Assembly: GCF_900109725.1 (NCBI RefSeq)
Contig: NZ_FOBC01000008.1
Coordinates: 1 to 64,000 of the forward strand
DNA length: 64,000 bases
DNA from: Halomonas daqiaonensis
Lineage (GTDB): Bacteria > Pseudomonadota > Gammaproteobacteria > Pseudomonadales > Halomonadaceae
Reading direction: 5' to 3'
The position numbers were made by a program, and so were the translations under genes. The notes under the pieces were generated by a model, which ran no database searches, was not told the DNA's origin, and saw only the letters and a list, made by a program, of their open reading frames with translations. Position 1 is the stretch's first letter. Every line of letters begins with the position of its first letter. Positions 26,629 through 36,278 of the stretch are shown here, one piece after another.

Positions 26629-26845
26629 GGGTTCGGCTAACTCTTGTCTCGGGTGCACGGTGAAAGGGGCCGGGCAATGCGGCGGCGCCCAGTATACACG
26701 AAGCCACGGCAGGCCGAGGCCCGTGGGCCGCTCAAATGACGTCCAGCGGTGCCCTGCGATATGATGCCGCAAGCAGATACAAGTGGCGACCCCGGTGACC
26801 ACCCGTGCGCTTGCCGGGGCTGACAAGGACAAAGAGGCCCTCCCC

Positions 26846-28420
26846 ATGACCGAGACCCGCATCCCCACCCCGCGACCGGTGGCGTTGATCATCCTCGACG
26901 GCTATGGCTACAACGAAGACGCTAGGGACAATGCCGTACTCGCTGCCCGCACCCCGGTGATGGATCGCCTCTGGCAGGAGCAGCCGCACACCCTGATCCA
27001 TACCGACGGCCGCCACGTGGGCCTGCCGGACGGTCAGATGGGCAACTCCGAGGTCGGTCACATGAACCTCGGGGCAGGGCGCGTCGTGTACCAGGACTTC
27101 ACGCGCATCACCAAGGCCGTCGAGGACGGCGACCTGGACACCCTCGAGCCCCTCACCAAGCCGATCGATGCCGCCGTGGCTGACGACAAGGCGGTGCACC
27201 TGCTGGGCCTGCTCTCTCCGGGCGGCGTCCACAGCCACGAGGATCACTTCCTGGCGATGGCCGAGCTGGCCGCTCGCCGCGGGGCACGGCGGATCTACGT
27301 CCACGCCTTCCTCGACGGCCGCGACATGCCGCCCAAGAGCGCCATGGGGTCGCTGGAGCGCACCAACGCGCGCCTCGCTGAGCTGGTGGGTCCCGAGAAC
27401 GGCTTTGTGGCCTCGATCATCGGCCGCTACTTCGCCATGGACCGCGACAACCGCTGGGATCGCGTCGAGAAGGCCTACCGCCTGATCACCGAGGGCGAAG
27501 GCGAGTTCGAGGCGATCGGCGCCGAGGAAGGGCTACGCAAAGCCTACGAGCGTGACGAAACCGACGAGTTCGTCACCGCCACCAGCATCCGCCCGGGCGG
27601 CGCGCCGGTGGCCATGGCCGACGGTGATGCCGCCATCTTCATGAACTTCCGCGCCGACCGTGCTCGCGAGCTGACCCGCGCCTTCGTCGAGGATGGCTTC
27701 CGTGGCTTCGAGCGCCGCATGCGACCGCGGCTAGCCGCGGACGGTCTGGTGATGCTGACTCAGTATGCCGCCGACATTCCGGCCCCGGCGGCCTTCCCGC
27801 CGGCGGAGCTCGTCAACACCCTGGGCGAGGTGATGGAGCAGCGTGGTCTCACCCAGCTGCGCATCGCCGAGACCGAGAAGTATGCCCACGTCACCTTCTT
27901 CTTTTCCGGCGGCCGCGAGGACGAGTACCGCGGCGAGACCCGAGTGCTGGTTCCCTCTCCCCAGGAGGTCAAGACCTACGACGAGAAGCCCGAGATGAGC
28001 GCTGCGGAAGTCACCGACCGCCTGGTGGAGGCGATCGATGCCGGACGGTTCGATCTGATCGTATGCAACTACGCCAACGGCGACATGGTCGGTCACACCG
28101 GCGACTTCGATGCCGCCGTTCAGGCCATCGAGGCAGTGGACGCCTGCGTCGGCCGGGTAGTGGAGGCGATCCAGCGCGCCGGCGGTGCCTGCCTGGTCAC
28201 CGCCGACCACGGCAACGCCGAGCAGATGATCAACCCCGAGACCGGCGAGCCCCAGACTGCCCACACCACCTTCGCGGTGCCGCTGATCTATGTCGGCGAG
28301 AGTCCGGCGCGGCTTGCGGACGATGGCAGCCTGTGCGACATCGCTCCGACCCTGCTGACGATGATGGACCAGCCGATCCCCGAGGAGATGTCCGGCCGGG
28401 TGCTGATCGAGCGCGAATGA
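26846..28420 (+). CDS. gpmI: 2,3-bisphosphoglycerate-independent phosphoglycerate mutase
   Basis: 524 residues, alkaline-phosphatase superfamily with two manganese ions, interconverting 3- and 2-phosphoglycerate. The phosphoserine nucleophile is S68 in [17 protein letters not shown], and later motifs include [36 protein letters not shown] and [10 protein letters not shown]. The start at 26846 (AGAGG upstream) gives the usual N-terminus. It heads a plus-strand run with envC and ctpA, as in many gammaproteobacteria. Confidence 0.96.
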   Translation: MTETRIPTPRPVALIILDGYGYNEDARDNAVLAARTPVMDRLWQEQPHTLIHTDGRHVGLPDGQMGNSEVGHMNLGAGRVVYQDFTRITKAVEDGDLDTLEPLTKPIDAAVADDKAVHLLGLLSPGGVHSHEDHFLAMAELAARRGARRIYVHAFLDGRDMPPKSAMGSLERTNARLAELVGPENGFVASIIGRYFAMDRDNRWDRVEKAYRLITEGEGEFEAIGAEEGLRKAYERDETDEFVTATSIRPGGAPVAMADGDAAIFMNFRADRARELTRAFVEDGFRGFERRMRPRLAADGLVMLTQYAADIPAPAAFPPAELVNTLGEVMEQRGLTQLRIAETEKYAHVTFFFSGGREDEYRGETRVLVPSPQEVKTYDEKPEMSAAEVTDRLVEAIDAGRFDLIVCNYANGDMVGHTGDFDAAVQAIEAVDACVGRVVEAIQRAGGACLVTADHGNAEQMINPETGEPQTAHTTFAVPLIYVGESPARLADDGSLCDIAPTLLTMMDQPIPEEMSGRVLIERE

Positions 28421-28441
28421 GTCAGGCACGGAGGCCAGGCA

Positions 28442-29620
28442 ATGACGAGAGGCGTCGCGACGCTCGGCACATGGCGACCGGGGCCCACCCTGCTACTGGG
28501 CCTGACTCTGGTGATGGGCTTGGCGGCTCCCCCGCTGGCCGCCCAGCCCTCCGAACGCGAGGCACAACAACGCCTTGATGCCCTCGGCGAAGCGCTCCGG
28601 GAGGTCTCCGAACAGCTCTCCACCACCCGGGAGGCCCGTGACGAGGCCAGCGAGGCCTTGCGCGAGGTGGAGACCGCCCTCGCCGAGACCCACCGCCAGC
28701 TCGATGCCCTGCAGGCCGAGCGACTCGCCCTCGACGACGAGATCGCAACCCTCGAGACGCGCCGCGAGCAGCTGGCCGCCGAACGGACAGCGCAGATCGA
28801 GGCCCTGAAGGCCCAGCTCGATGCCCTCTACCGCCTCGGCCGCGCTCCCCAGCTCAAGCTGCTGCTCAACCAGGACGACCCGGCACGGCTCGACCGTCTG
28901 CAACACTATCTCAACCGTCTGGCCCGAGCGCGCAACGAGCGCCTCGACGAACTTGCAAGGCTCGATACCGAACTGGCGGAAAATCGCCGGGCACTGGAAC
29001 AACGCGTCGAACGCCTCGAGTCTGTGGCCGCGGAGCTTGCCGCGCGTAGCGCCACTCTGGCCGAGCAGATGGCCGAGCGGACAGCGCTTATGGCCAGGCT
29101 GGATGAGCGCTTCGCCAGCGAACAGGCACGCCTGGCCAAACTCGCCCAGGATCGTGCCCATGCCGAGCGTATCCTGCGTGAGGTGCAGGAACAGCTGGCG
29201 CGCCTCGATCGGCCCCCCCCCTCCACGGCCATCGAGCAGACGCGGGGCGAACTGCCCTGGCCCGTGCAGGGCAGCATCGCCTCTAGCTTCCAAGAGGGCG
29301 CGGGTGTCCATCGCAACGGCCTGCTGATCCAGGCCGCCGCGGGGACCCCGGTCGAGGCCGTGCATGCCGGCCGGGTGGTGTTCGCCGACTGGATGCGGGG
29401 CTTCGGTAACCTGCTGATCGTCGATCATGGCGACCAGATGATGACCCTGCATGCCCACCTGCAACACTTCACCGCCGGGGTGGGCACGGCCGTCTCCCGC
29501 GGTGACCCCCTGGGTACAGTGGGCGACAGCGGCGGCCAGCAGCGGCCTGGGCTCTACTTCGAGGTACGTCGAGGCGGTGACCCCATCGACCCTCGGCGCT
29601 GGATCGCCCGCCAGCCGTGA
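28442..29620 (+). CDS. envC: Murein hydrolase activator EnvC
   Basis: 392 residues. A signal peptide (about 1-34) is followed by a long coiled coil (about 36-265) and a C-terminal LytM domain (about 285-390). The LytM zinc ligands are not all kept: GVHRNGLLI replaces the usual H-x3-D site and YFEVR replaces HFE, although LHAHL remains. That degenerate form is normal for EnvC, which activates AmiA/AmiB at the division septum rather than cutting murein itself. It lies 21 bp after gpmI. Confidence 0.92.
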   Translation: MTRGVATLGTWRPGPTLLLGLTLVMGLAAPPLAAQPSEREAQQRLDALGEALREVSEQLSTTREARDEASEALREVETALAETHRQLDALQAERLALDDEIATLETRREQLAAERTAQIEALKAQLDALYRLGRAPQLKLLLNQDDPARLDRLQHYLNRLARARNERLDELARLDTELAENRRALEQRVERLESVAAELAARSATLAEQMAERTALMARLDERFASEQARLAKLAQDRAHAERILREVQEQLARLDRPPPSTAIEQTRGELPWPVQGSIASSFQEGAGVHRNGLLIQAAAGTPVEAVHAGRVVFADWMRGFGNLLIVDHGDQMMTLHAHLQHFTAGVGTAVSRGDPLGTVGDSGGQQRPGLYFEVRRGGDPIDPRRWIARQP

Positions 29621-29638
29621 GGCCGGCTATTCCATAGA

Positions 29639-29664
29639 CGCCCAGCCACGGGCTATGCTGGGCG
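29639..29664 (+). other. Hairpin between envC and ctpA
   Basis: CGCCCAGC pairs with GCTGGGCG around a 10-base loop, 28 bases before the ctpA start codon. Without a T-tract it is not a typical terminator and may act as a processing or attenuating element. Confidence 0.35.
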
Positions 29665-29691
29665 GCCACCACCGGAACCGCGAGAATCTGC

Positions 29692-30996
29692 ATGCCCCTA
29701 CGTCCCACCGCTCTGCCCATCGCGATGCGCCGCCTGGTGTCGGCACTGCTGCCGGCCGCCCTGCTGGCACTTGCCCCCCTTCCCGCCGCCGCACAGAGCC
29801 AGAGCGAGGAGGATGACCTGCCGGTGGCCGAGATCCAGGCCTTCGCCGAGGTGTTCGAGCGCATCAAGCGTGCCTACGTGAAGGAGGTCGAGGATGCCGA
29901 CCTGCTGCGTAATGCCATGCGCGGCATGCTCAGCGAGCTCGACCCCCATTCCGCCTACCTGGACAGCGAGGAGTTCGAGAGCCTACGCGAATCCACCCAG
30001 GGGGAATTCGGCGGAATAGGCATCGAGGTGGGCATGGAGGATGGCCAACTGACGGTGATCACCCCTATCGACGACACGCCAGCCTCCCGGGCCGGCCTGC
30101 AGTCGCGCGACAAGATCCTGCGCATCGATGACACGCCAACCGACCGGCTCTCTCTGCAGGAAGCGGTCAACCTGATGCGCGGTGATCCCGGCACCGAGAT
30201 CCGACTGACCATCCTGCGCCAGGGCGAGAGCGCCCCGCTGGAGGTTACCCTGACCCGTGAGATCATCCGTACACAGAGCGTAAAGAGCGAGCTGCTGGAG
30301 GCGGGCTATGGCTACCTGAGGGTCAGCCAGTTCCAGACTCGCACCGGCGAGCAGGTCGCCAGCGCCATCCGCCGACTGGAGCGCGACGCGCCGCTCAAGG
30401 GCCTGGTGCTCGACCTTCGCAACAATCCCGGTGGGGTGCTGCAGGCCGCGGTGGACGTGGCCGACGCCTTCCTCGACGAGGGGCTGATCGTCTACACCGA
30501 GGGGCGCCTACCGGACAGCGAGATGCGCTTCTCGGCTGGTCGCGAGACAGTGGCGGCCGACGTTCCGCTGGTGATACTGATCAATGGCGGCAGCGCCTCG
30601 GCGGCGGAGATCGTCGCCGGCGCCCTCCAGGATCAGCGCCGCGGCGTGGTGATGGGCACCGCCAGTTTCGGCAAGGGCTCGGTGCAGCAGATCATGCCGC
30701 TGGGAAACGGCGAAGGGCTCAAGCTGACCACCGCTCTCTACTTCACCCCCGATGGCCGCTCGATCCAAGCTCAGGGTATCGAGCCCGATGTGGAAGTGAT
30801 CCGCGGCCGCCTGGAGGTAGCCGAGGGCAGTGGCCTGGACGTGCGCGAATCGGATCTGGAGGGCCACCTGCAGTCCCCGGACGAGCAGCGAACCCGCAGC
30901 GAGATGAGCGAGCGCCTGCGCGAGGATTACCAGCTCGGCGAGGCTCTCAACCTACTCAAGGCGCTCAACGTGCTCAGCCAGCGTCGCGGCGGCTGA
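29692..30996 (+). CDS. ctpA: Carboxy-terminal processing protease (S41)
   Basis: 434 residues, periplasmic. Signal peptide to about residue 35, PDZ domain about 105-185 (GGIGIEVGMEDGQLTVI), then the S41 domain with LRNNPGGVLQ at 243-251, nucleophile S303 in NGGSASAAEIVAGAL and K328 in FGKGS, the Ser-Lys dyad 25 residues apart. Such proteases trim lipoproteins and murein hydrolases. The 3' end overlaps the convergent ubiI gene by 23 bp. Confidence 0.93.
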   Translation: MPLRPTALPIAMRRLVSALLPAALLALAPLPAAAQSQSEEDDLPVAEIQAFAEVFERIKRAYVKEVEDADLLRNAMRGMLSELDPHSAYLDSEEFESLRESTQGEFGGIGIEVGMEDGQLTVITPIDDTPASRAGLQSRDKILRIDDTPTDRLSLQEAVNLMRGDPGTEIRLTILRQGESAPLEVTLTREIIRTQSVKSELLEAGYGYLRVSQFQTRTGEQVASAIRRLERDAPLKGLVLDLRNNPGGVLQAAVDVADAFLDEGLIVYTEGRLPDSEMRFSAGRETVAADVPLVILINGGSASAAEIVAGALQDQRRGVVMGTASFGKGSVQQIMPLGNGEGLKLTTALYFTPDGRSIQAQGIEPDVEVIRGRLEVAEGSGLDVRESDLEGHLQSPDEQRTRSEMSERLREDYQLGEALNLLKALNVLSQRRGG

Positions 30997-32245
30997 GGGC
31001 GCGACAGGCATAAGGCAGGCGGCCGCGATGTCCCGTCGCCTGCTGCATCAGTAGTCGCTTCAGCGGACCCAGCCGGTCGACGCCCGAGAGCCCCAGGTTA
31101 CGCGCCAGCGTGAGCGCCGGGTGGCGTGCCCCGAACAGCAGCCGGAAGCCGTCCATCAACGCCAGCATGGCGGCATTGTCGCCGCGCCGCCGCCGGGCGT
31201 AGCGCCCCAATATGTGCTCCTCGCCCGGAGACAGCCCTCGACGTCGGGCGGTAACCAGCTCCTCGGCAAGCACCGCCGCATCCATCAATCCCAGATTGAC
31301 CCCTTGGCCCGCCAGGGGGTGGATGCTGTGCGCTGCGTCTCCCACCAGGGCGAAGCCAGGCTGCACATAGCGCTCGGCATGGCGCTGTGTGAGCGGCACC
31401 GCCAGCGCCCGGTCGGTTACCGTCACTTCACCCAGTCGATGATCGATCGCGCTTGCCAATTCAACCCCCATTGCTTGCCGGGGCAGGTCCATCAGGCGCT
31501 CGGCCTCCGCCGGCGTAGTGGACCAGACGATAGAGCAGTGATGGTCGTCGTCCTCGATACGCAGCGGCAGGAAGGCCAGCGGACCCGTGGGCAGAAAGAC
31601 CTGACGCGCCACGCCTCCATGGGGGCGTGGCGTGCGTACCGTGGTGACCACCGCCACCTGGCCGGTGTCCCGGGAGTTGACGTCGATGCCCGCCATCGTG
31701 CGCAGCGGTGAGCGAGCACCGTCGGCGGCTACCACCAGAGGGGCCGTCAGCCGGCTGCCATCCTCCAGCAACACCGTCCGCCCGGTGTTGCCCGTCTCGA
31801 GCCCGGCCACCCGGGCGCCGTAGCGCACCTGAACGCTCGGCAGCTTGGTCAGACAAGCCTCCAGCGCCGCCAGGGTGACGTCGTTCTCGACGATGTGCCC
31901 CAGCACCGGCACTCCGGCCTGCTCAGCGGAGAAGTTCACCTCGCCGCTGCCCTCGCCATCCCAGACCTGCATGAAGCGGTAGGGGCTCACCCGGCGCGAG
32001 GCCATCCATGCCCAGGCACCCACCCCCTCCAGCAGTTGCTGCGATACCGGGGTCAGGGCACTGACCCGCATGGAGGGCGGCCCTTTGCCCACGGCGCCGC
32101 GGTCGAGCGGTGCCTCGCGGGCATCCAGTACCGCCACCGCCAGCCCGGCACGACCCAACAGACAGGCCAGGGCCGTACCCACCATGCCACCACCAACGAT
32201 GATCACCTCGAAGGGCGATGATGCCCATCCCTGTGCTGCGCTCAT
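30974..32245 (-). CDS. ubiI: UbiI/VisC-type ubiquinone hydroxylase
   Basis: 423 residues, FAD-dependent monooxygenase of the UbiH/UbiF/UbiI family. The N-terminal VIIVGGGMVGTALACLLGRAGLAVAV binds the ADP of FAD (shown here in two overlapping pieces of the Rossmann fold); the middle has ADGARSPLRTMAGI and the third motif is GFALVGDAAHSIHPLAGQGVNLG. UbiI hydroxylates C5 of the ubiquinone ring. Position after ubiH in a ygfB-pepP-ubiH-ubiI run is the E. coli order. GGAG and AGAGG precede the ATG. Confidence 0.87.
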   Translation of the reverse strand: MSAAQGWASSPFEVIIVGGGMVGTALACLLGRAGLAVAVLDAREAPLDRGAVGKGPPSMRVSALTPVSQQLLEGVGAWAWMASRRVSPYRFMQVWDGEGSGEVNFSAEQAGVPVLGHIVENDVTLAALEACLTKLPSVQVRYGARVAGLETGNTGRTVLLEDGSRLTAPLVVAADGARSPLRTMAGIDVNSRDTGQVAVVTTVRTPRPHGGVARQVFLPTGPLAFLPLRIEDDDHHCSIVWSTTPAEAERLMDLPRQAMGVELASAIDHRLGEVTVTDRALAVPLTQRHAERYVQPGFALVGDAAHSIHPLAGQGVNLGLMDAAVLAEELVTARRRGLSPGEEHILGRYARRRRGDNAAMLALMDGFRLLFGARHPALTLARNLGLSGVDRLGPLKRLLMQQATGHRGRLPYACRALSRRDAG

Positions 32246-32349
32246 GACCTCTGCTCCCCATGATGGCCCTGTCGGCCATCCTGTCTGTTCATCCTGTCGA
32301 TGCCCAACCTTCGCGCCCCTCTCGTTAACTTCGCCTGCTGTTCCAGTCG

Positions 32350-33555
32350 CTATCTTTCCATTCCCATGGCCCGACGGGCCAGGCCGCGACGCAGCGGCCC
32401 TACCAGGTTCAGCCCTACCAGGCCTGCCGCACGTGCGTGAGAGAGCAGGGGAAGGTCGAGCCCGAACAGGCGAATCAGGCCGTCGCTGAAACGGATGACG
32501 TTGTCACGGTCGGCGTCTCGGCGCGCCTCGAAATCCTGGAGTACTGCCGTGCTCCCCGGGCTCGCGCTGCGCTTGATACCGGCCTCGATGGCGACCACCA
32601 GATCCATGACCCCACGCAGCGCCAGGTTGAAGCCCTGGCCGGCTACCGGGTGCAGGGCATGAGCCGCATTCCCCAGTATGGCCAGGCCAGGGCGAACGGT
32701 CTCGCGGGCGGTAATCAGCGACAGCGGGTAGGCATGGCGACGGCCGACCCGTCGGAAATGCCCGGCCCTGTCGCCGAAGGCCTGCTGCAGCTCGGCCAGG
32801 AAATCGCCATCCGAGAGTGCCAGGCGGCGCCCCTCCTGACCACGTTCGTGGGTCCATACCAGTTCCATGGCCTGGCCCTGGAGCGGCAGAAGTGCGATGG
32901 GTCCCGCTGACGTGAACCGCTCGTAAGCGACGCCCCCATGGGGGCGACTGACCTCGACGCTTGCGATCAACGCCACCTGGTCGTAGGGCCGTTCGTGGCT
33001 CTCGATCCCCAGCCGCTCCTTGAGCCCCGAGCGTCCACCGTCGGCGAGTACCGTCAACCCGGCCTCCAGCACATTGCCATCCGACAGTTGCAGCCGATAT
33101 CCCTCGGCGACAGGGTGGATCGACTCGACCTTGGCAGGGCAGTGCCAGGCTAACGGTAGCTCGCTCAGCCGGCCATGCAGCACTCGGCCCATCCAGGCAT
33201 TGGGGATCACATGACCCAGCGCCTCGACTCCCAGTTCCATGGCGCGCAGCCGCGCCACACCAAGTCGGCCCCGTTCGCTGACGTGGATGGTGCGGATCGG
33301 AGCGGCCATCTCGGCCATGCTGTCCCAGACACCCATGCTCGCGAAATGCCGGGCGGAGCCACCGGCGATGGCGCTGGCCCGAGCATCGAAACTGGGCTGC
33401 CAGGGCTCGTTCTGCATTGGCGGCAAGGGCGCTGCTTCGATCACCGCCACCCTGAGCCCCGCCCGCTCGACCAGCGAGGCCAGTGCGCAACCCAGGCTGG
33501 CCCCCACCAAGCCGCCGCCGATGATCGCGATATCCACCCGCGGCTGAGATGTCAT
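32350..33555 (-). CDS. ubiH: 2-octaprenyl-6-methoxyphenol hydroxylase
   Basis: 401 residues of the same flavin hydroxylase family as ubiI. Motifs: IAIIGGGLVGASLGCAL near residue 8, ADGGRSGLKERLGI near 170, and GLAILGNAAHALHPVAGQGFNLA near 295. The G-N-A-A-H variant and the preceding pepP gene mark it as UbiH rather than UbiI or UbiF. It would hydroxylate C1 of the ubiquinone precursor. The 104-bp gap to ubiI is longer than usual for this operon. Confidence 0.9.
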   Translation of the reverse strand: MTSQPRVDIAIIGGGLVGASLGCALASLVERAGLRVAVIEAAPLPPMQNEPWQPSFDARASAIAGGSARHFASMGVWDSMAEMAAPIRTIHVSERGRLGVARLRAMELGVEALGHVIPNAWMGRVLHGRLSELPLAWHCPAKVESIHPVAEGYRLQLSDGNVLEAGLTVLADGGRSGLKERLGIESHERPYDQVALIASVEVSRPHGGVAYERFTSAGPIALLPLQGQAMELVWTHERGQEGRRLALSDGDFLAELQQAFGDRAGHFRRVGRRHAYPLSLITARETVRPGLAILGNAAHALHPVAGQGFNLALRGVMDLVVAIEAGIKRSASPGSTAVLQDFEARRDADRDNVIRFSDGLIRLFGLDLPLLSHARAAGLVGLNLVGPLRRGLARRAMGMER

Positions 33556-33620
33556 GGCGTGACCCCCTTTATCCCATAACGTACATTACATAAAGGCATT
33601 TCCGAGCACTCCTCCGCCGG

Positions 33621-34958
33621 TCAATTCCTGTCCATCAGGGCTTCGATATCCGCCACTCGCTTGGGCACATCCGCGGTCAGCACCTCGTGGCCCTCGGCAG
33701 TCACCACCACGTCGTCCTCGATACGGATACCGATGCCGCGGAAGCTCTCGGGCAGGTCGTCGTCGGCGGGCACGTAGAGGCCGGGCTCCACGGTGAGCAC
33801 CATGCCGGGCAGCAGAGCGCGAGGCTGGCCCTCTAGGCGATAGGTACCCACGTCATGCACGTCGAGCCCCAGCCAATGGGACGTCGAGTGCAGGTAGAAG
33901 CGCTTGTAGCCGCCATCATCGATACGTGCCTGGACCTCGCCCTCCAACAGCCCCAACTGAACGAGGCCGGCGGTGAGGTCGTGCACCACACCCTCGTGGA
34001 TCATCGCCAGGGTCACGCCGGGACGAACCGCGGCGACAGCGCGCTCCTGGGCGGCCAACACTACCTCATAGAGGGCCCGCTGGGCCTCGGAGAAGCGGCC
34101 GTTGACCGGGAAGGTGCGGGTGATGTCGCCGGCATAGAGATCAAACTCGGCGCCGGCATCGATCAGCACCAGGGCATCCTCTTCCAGAGGGGCCCGATTC
34201 TCGATGTAGTGCAGCACACAGGCATTGAGGCCGCCACCGACGATGCTGGCGTAGGCCGGACCGCTGCCGCCCTGCCAACGGAACTCGTGCTCGAGTTCGG
34301 CCTGCAGCTGCCACTCCATGAGCCCCGGCCTCGCCGCGCGCATGGCCCGCACATGGGCCCGAGCGGAAATCTCCCCGGCATGGCGCATCAAGGCCAGCTC
34401 CGCCTCGCTCTTGCACAGGCGCTGCTCGTGGATCAGCGCACTGACGTCGGCGAAGGCCGATGGTGCCACCGCCCCGCGACGCGAGCGCTCGGCCAGTTCG
34501 CCGCGCACCTCCTCGGCGAGCGACAGGGCCTCGGCATCGCCCAGGGGCAGGTAGAGCGAGTGACGACCGTCGAGCAGCTCGGCCAACCGCTCCTCGCGCT
34601 CGGCATTCTCGAAGGCCTGGTCGATACCATGCTCACGCATGGTGCCCTCGGCACCCAGGCGGATGCCGGTCCAGGCTTCCAGGGTCTGATCACGATCCTG
34701 GCAGAACAGCACGCTCTCGCCGGCTTCCCGTCCCGGTAGCAACAGCAGCAGGGCCTCCGGCTCGAGGAAACCGGTCAGGTAGTGGAAATCGCTGTCCTGG
34801 CGGAAGGGGAACTCGCTGTCCCGTGATCGAGTAACCAGCGCAGCACCGGGCAGCAGAACGGCGCTACCAACGGGCAGCTGGTCCATCAGCGCCCGACGAC
34901 GGGCGCGGTATTCGTCATTGGTGATCGGGGCGGGACGGGGCAGGGTCTCGGGATGCAT
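33621..34958 (-). CDS. pepP: Xaa-Pro aminopeptidase
   Basis: 445 residues with the two-domain aminopeptidase P layout: N-terminal part with FPFRQDSDFHYLTGFLEPEA and a C-terminal pita-bread domain. The dimetal ligands are visible in IDAGAEFD, GDITRTFPV, HSTSHWLGLDVHD, TVEPGLYVP and GIRIEDDVV. It removes N-terminal residues before proline. Located between ygfB and ubiH, the conserved neighbourhood. Confidence 0.95.
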   Translation of the reverse strand: MHPETLPRPAPITNDEYRARRRALMDQLPVGSAVLLPGAALVTRSRDSEFPFRQDSDFHYLTGFLEPEALLLLLPGREAGESVLFCQDRDQTLEAWTGIRLGAEGTMREHGIDQAFENAEREERLAELLDGRHSLYLPLGDAEALSLAEEVRGELAERSRRGAVAPSAFADVSALIHEQRLCKSEAELALMRHAGEISARAHVRAMRAARPGLMEWQLQAELEHEFRWQGGSGPAYASIVGGGLNACVLHYIENRAPLEEDALVLIDAGAEFDLYAGDITRTFPVNGRFSEAQRALYEVVLAAQERAVAAVRPGVTLAMIHEGVVHDLTAGLVQLGLLEGEVQARIDDGGYKRFYLHSTSHWLGLDVHDVGTYRLEGQPRALLPGMVLTVEPGLYVPADDDLPESFRGIGIRIEDDVVVTAEGHEVLTADVPKRVADIEALMDRN

Positions 34959-34993
34959 CGCGGCTCCTGGATGGGTGGGTTCTCTGGCCGACC

Positions 34994-35572
34994 TCAGTGA
35001 TGAGTGGGCTCATCGACCTGCTCGACCTGGGGCTTGCCGGGATGCTGCTCGGTATAGAGCAACATGGCGGCCATGCGCGCATGCTCGGTGAGCGCGAAGA
35101 GATCGTTCTCGTTCTCCGGATCGTCCTCGATATCGGTCTCGATTCCCGTCAGGCCCTCGAGATCCTCGAGGGCCTCGCGCAGGGCCGGCGACCAGGCACG
35201 GCGCTGCTCTTCGCCGGCATCGGCCACCACCTCGAGGAAGCCAAGGGTCCACTCCTGCAGGCCCAGGGCGCGTTCACCCAGGGAGAAGAGATCGTCCGGC
35301 AGCAGGGGCTCGAAGTTGAGCTCTGCAGCTGAAAGGGCCTCGAGGGTCTGGCGACGCCAGCCCAGCAGCCGCTCGGCGCTCGGTTCGTCGCGGGGCTGGT
35401 CGACGCCGAGACTCAGGCAGACCTCCTCCAACCATGCCTCGGGGGTGAGGTCATGCAGCGCAAGCTCGGCAGAGAGGCGCCCATCGAGGAAGGCCGGCGA
35501 CTGCATGCTGCCGTGAAGCAGGAAAGTGTCGGCAATGGTGGAGAAGTCCTGGCGTTCGTTGATCAATGACAT
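34994..35572 (-). CDS. UPF0149/YgfB family protein
   Basis: 192 residues, mostly helical and acidic. Features are the N-terminal FLLHGSMQSPAFLDGRLSAELALHD, ALGLQEWTLGFLEVVADAG near the middle, and an acidic C-terminal region (TDIEDDPENENDLFALTEHARMAAMLLY in two parts). YgfB of P. aeruginosa modulates AmpDh3 and beta-lactam tolerance, but the general role is not settled. It is the first gene of the ygfB-pepP-ubiH-ubiI run and is divergent from zapA. Confidence 0.88.
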   Translation of the reverse strand: MSLINERQDFSTIADTFLLHGSMQSPAFLDGRLSAELALHDLTPEAWLEEVCLSLGVDQPRDEPSAERLLGWRRQTLEALSAAELNFEPLLPDDLFSLGERALGLQEWTLGFLEVVADAGEEQRRAWSPALREALEDLEGLTGIETDIEDDPENENDLFALTEHARMAAMLLYTEQHPGKPQVEQVDEPTHH

Positions 35573-35731
35573 GGCAAGATCCGATGGTGGGGCCGTCGGG
35601 CGCGTTGACCACCCGCAAACGGCTCTCTTATAGTGGCTGACATTCGTTCTTTGGCTCGATGTTAACGCATCGGCTCCCCGTGACGCGCACCCGGCGTGCG
35701 ATTCTCTCCCTGGCCCTTTCCGGAGCCTGCC

Positions 35732-36031
35732 ATGACCGAGCCTACACGGCCCACCACCGAGATCACCCTCCTGGAGCGCAGCTATGTCATCGCCTGCCCG
35801 CCGGAGGAGCAGGACAAGCTGGAGCGTGCCGCCCGCTATCTCGACCGCGCCATGCAGGGCATCCACTCACGTGGCCGAGTGATCGACCGCGAAAAGATCG
35901 CCATCATGGCGGCCCTCAACATCGCCCATGAGCTGCTCGAGGCCCTGGACGACCAGCGCGCCGGTGAGCAGAGCCTCAACGAGCTCAATGCCCGCCTCGA
36001 GAAGGCGCTGGACGCCATGCCCGCCCGCTGA
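35732..36031 (+). CDS. zapA: Cell division protein ZapA
   Basis: 99 residues. ITLLERSYVIACPPEEQDKLERAARYLD is the globular domain and the remainder, from about residue 45, a coiled coil ending in ELNARLEKALDAM. ZapA tetramers cross-link FtsZ filaments. The divergent ygfB, followed by 6S RNA and fau, is the standard gammaproteobacterial arrangement. I chose the start at 35732 as it matches family length. Confidence 0.93.
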   Translation: MTEPTRPTTEITLLERSYVIACPPEEQDKLERAARYLDRAMQGIHSRGRVIDREKIAIMAALNIAHELLEALDDQRAGEQSLNELNARLEKALDAMPAR

Positions 36032-36049
36032 ACCGATACCAACATCCCT

Positions 36050-36079
36050 TTGTGGCCCCGCCGGTGCCTCTGGTAGGAT
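36050..36079 (+). promoter_or_regulatory. Candidate sigma-70 promoter of 6S RNA
   Basis: TTGTGG at 36050-36055 and TAGGAT at 36074-36079 are 18 bp apart. The -10 ends seven bases before the predicted 5' end of the 6S RNA. Confidence 0.6.
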
Positions 36080-36085
36080 AAAGAA

Positions 36086-36268
36086 GTTCCCTGGGGTGTT
36101 TGCCAGTCGTTATAGTCCCTCGAGCCTATGAGCATTACCCAGGGGGCCAAATGCTAGCCGGACCCGTGTGCACGTCCGTGCGTCGGAAAGCCTGACGGTT
36201 CGGCTGCGGCCACCCACCTTGAACCACTGGGTTCAAGGGCCAGAACGACAGCGGCACTCTGGGGAACC
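36086..36268 (+). ncRNA. ssrS: 6S RNA
   Basis: About 183 nt between zapA and fau, the conserved place. The ends pair (GTTCCCTGGGGTG with CACTCTGGGGAAC), and the 3' half contains CACCTTGAACC followed by GGGTTCAAGGG, almost identical to the E. coli 6S hairpin, together with the GTGCACGTCCGTGCG region. 6S RNA mimics an open promoter and holds sigma-70 RNA polymerase during stationary phase. The exact ends are estimated from the terminal pairing. fau lies 10 bases downstream and is probably co-transcribed. Confidence 0.92.
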
Positions 36269-36278
36269 CTGATCCGAC

